From Clostridiales bacterium UBA735 (GTDB lineage Bacteria; Bacillota; Clostridia; Oscillospirales; Oscillospiraceae), in assembly GCA_002298695.1 (NCBI GenBank), contig DBLB01000154.1, forward strand, positions 268 to 6,088: 5,821 nucleotides of DNA. Reading direction: 5' to 3'. Shown in pieces: positions 4,363-5,821 of the stretch (the stretch's first letter is position 1; every line of letters starts with the position of its first letter). Position numbers and translations under genes: made by a program. The notes under the pieces were generated by a model. That model did not search any database. It had not been told where the DNA came from and worked only from the letters and a program-made list of their open reading frames with translations.

Positions 4363-5821
4363 TCAAACTGTTCAAGCAAATGCGGCGGAAAGAGGCGCTG
4401 ATGGCACTGCTGTGCGCCGCGCTGGTGGCGGGACAGGTCTGGTTTGAGCTGAAGCTCCCGGGCTATATGACCCAGCTGACGACGCTCATCAAGACGCCCG
4501 GCAGCACCAGCAGCGACATCTGGAATATCGGCATGCAGATGCTGCTCGTCACGCTGGGCAGCGCCGTGCTCTCCATCGGCTGCGGTTTTCTGGCGGCGAA
4601 ATGCGCCTCGGGCTTCAGCTTCGCGGTGCGTGAGAAGCTGTTCCACCACGTGATGGCCTGCGGCAGCGAGGAGATGCAGGGCTTCTCCGTGCCGAGCCTC
4701 ATCACGCGCACGACGAACGACATCACGCAGATCCAGATGATCGTGGCGATGGGCCTTCAGATGATGATCAAGGCGCCGATCATGGCCGTCTGGGCCGTGA
4801 TCAAGATTCTTGGCAAGAGCTGGGAACTGTCCGCTGTGACGGCGGCCTTTGTTGTGGTGATCTGCGTAACGGTGCTGCTGATCATGAGCAGTTGCCTGCC
4901 GCGGTTCCGCCTTGTGCAGAAGACGACCGACCAGATCAACCGTGTCGCGCGTGAAAACCTGACCGGTATCAACGTTGTGCATGCGTTCAACGCCGAAGAC
5001 TATCAGAATCAGAAATTTGACGTGCCGAGCAAAAAAATGCTGGGTCTGCAGCTGAAAAACCAGCGGCTGTTCTCGCTGCTGCTGCCGACAATGATGCTCG
5101 GGATGAACGGGCTGGCGCTGGCCGTCTACTGGGTCGGCGCGGCGCTGGTGGAACACATTTCCATCGGTGATCCGGCAGCACGGCTGACGATGTTCACGAA
5201 CGTCATCGTCTTCAGCACGTATGCGACCTACGTCGTCATGTCGTTCATGATGCTGGTCGTGATCTTCATGCTCTATCCGCAGGCGCAGGTCTCGGCGGAG
5301 CGCATCAACGAGGTGCTCGCAACCGCGCCGCACATCACCGAGGGCACGAAGGATACGGCCCCGGAGCAGGGCACGCTCGAATTCCGCGACGTCTCCTTCC
5401 GCTATCCGAACGCGAAGGAGGACGAGCTGGAGCACATCAGCTTCAAGGTCGGCCGCGGGCAGACGCTCGCCGTCATCGGCGCGACCGGCTCCGGCAAGAC
5501 GACGCTTGTCAGCCTCATCCCACGTTTTTATGACGCGACGGACGGCGAGGTCCTGATCGACGGCGTGAATGTGAAGGATTATACGTTCGATGCGCTCTAC
5601 GACCGCCTTGGCTACGTGACGCAAAAGGCCGTCCTGTTTGCCGGGACGGTGCGGGACAACGTGTTCTTCGGCGAGAGCGCCGAACCGGAAACAGAGGAAA
5701 CCTTGAACGAGGCATTGTCGCTGTCGCAGGCGGCGGAGTTTGTCGGGAAGTATCCCGATGGCGCGGCGCACCCGATCGCGCAGCTTGGCCGGAACGTCTC
5801 CGGCGGGCAGAAGCAGCGCCT
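4359..5821 (+). CDS. ABC exporter half-transporter, multidrug type (fused TMD-NBD), 3' end cut by window
   Basis: 487 residues are visible; family members run to about 570-600. The membrane domain has six hydrophobic segments at about 12-34, 57-82, 132-150, 155-178, 238-262 and 278-306, a type IV exporter (MsbA/Sav1866-like) fold. The family motifs LITRTTNDITQIQ (114-126) and ENLTGINVVHAFNAED (199-214) lie in the intracellular loops. The ATPase domain starts near 338 with an A-loop tyrosine (Y349, in FRYP), Walker A GATGSGKTT (374-382), Q-loop VTQK (Q422), and signature SGGQKQR (481-487), where the window ends. Walker B, D-loop and H-loop lie beyond it. The gene follows a MarR gene with a 4-base overlap. 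This order is typical of heterodimeric exporters (YfiB/YfiC, LmrCD, BmrCD types), so a second half-transporter gene probably follows. Export of drugs or hydrophobic compounds is likely; the substrate cannot be read. Confidence 0.94.
   Translation, partial: MIKLFKQMRRKEALMALLCAALVAGQVWFELKLPGYMTQLTTLIKTPGSTSSDIWNIGMQMLLVTLGSAVLSIGCGFLAAKCASGFSFAVREKLFHHVMACGSEEMQGFSVPSLITRTTNDITQIQMIVAMGLQMMIKAPIMAVWAVIKILGKSWELSAVTAAFVVVICVTVLLIMSSCLPRFRLVQKTTDQINRVARENLTGINVVHAFNAEDYQNQKFDVPSKKMLGLQLKNQRLFSLLLPTMMLGMNGLALAVYWVGAALVEHISIGDPAARLTMFTNVIVFSTYATYVVMSFMMLVVIFMLYPQAQVSAERINEVLATAPHITEGTKDTAPEQGTLEFRDVSFRYPNAKEDELEHISFKVGRGQTLAVIGATGSGKTTLVSLIPRFYDATDGEVLIDGVNVKDYTFDALYDRLGYVTQKAVLFAGTVRDNVFFGESAEPETEETLNEALSLSQAAEFVGKYPDGAAHPIAQLGRNVSGGQKQR

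Noticed and set aside
4029..5771. A 580-codon open frame on the minus strand
   Set aside because: It lies opposite the MarR and ABC exporter genes, which have intact motifs. Its product is rich in H, R, D and Q with no fold or motif, as expected from the complement of GC-rich codons.
1..5821. CRISPR array, tRNA, rRNA, riboswitch or transposase
   Set aside because: No regularly spaced repeats, no cloverleaf or rRNA-like stretch, no conserved leader structure and no DDE or recombinase motifs were seen on either strand.

Overview
The window reads as a GC-rich Firmicutes chromosome, most likely a gut Clostridia (Oscillospiraceae-type) genome. The reasons are the strong AGGAGG-type ribosome binding sites, the BceAB-type transporter, and conjugative-element genes (DUF7768/DUF4406-like and PcfB/DUF3801-like) of the kind common in gut Clostridia. 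This placement is inferred from family recognition. All supported genes lie on the plus strand.

Bases 1-634 look like the worn edge of an integrative conjugative element. They hold the C-terminal part of a DUF7768/DUF4406-like protein (1-303), a short stretch with only a 13-codon ORF, and a PcfB-like gene (386-634) that keeps the N-terminal half of the family and then stops. The relaxase, the VirD4/TraG-type coupling protein and the rest of the transfer module are not seen next to it.

Bases 640-3741 form a compact operon: an extended -10 promoter (672-680), a BceA-like ATPase (711-1475), a BceB-like ten-helix permease with a large outside domain (1472-3511), a 61-residue single-helix membrane protein of unknown function (3504-3689), and a strong rho-independent terminator (3702-3741). 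The genes overlap by 4 and 8 bases. Such transporters usually handle cell-wall-active peptide antibiotics. No sensor kinase or response regulator is present in the window.

Bases 3742-5821 hold a second, separately transcribed export module. A MarR-family repressor gene (3877-4362) sits behind a perfect 20-base palindrome that touches its likely -10 box. It overlaps by 4 bases a type IV ABC exporter half-transporter (4359 onward) that runs off the window inside its ABC signature motif. This is the usual MarR-ABC-ABC layout, in which a second half-transporter gene would follow.

The most interesting points are the small membrane protein coupled to the BceAB pair, the junction between the conjugative-element remnant and the transporter operon, and the palindromic autoregulatory site of the MarR gene. 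I did not find a clearly new system; the small membrane protein is the best candidate for something undescribed.
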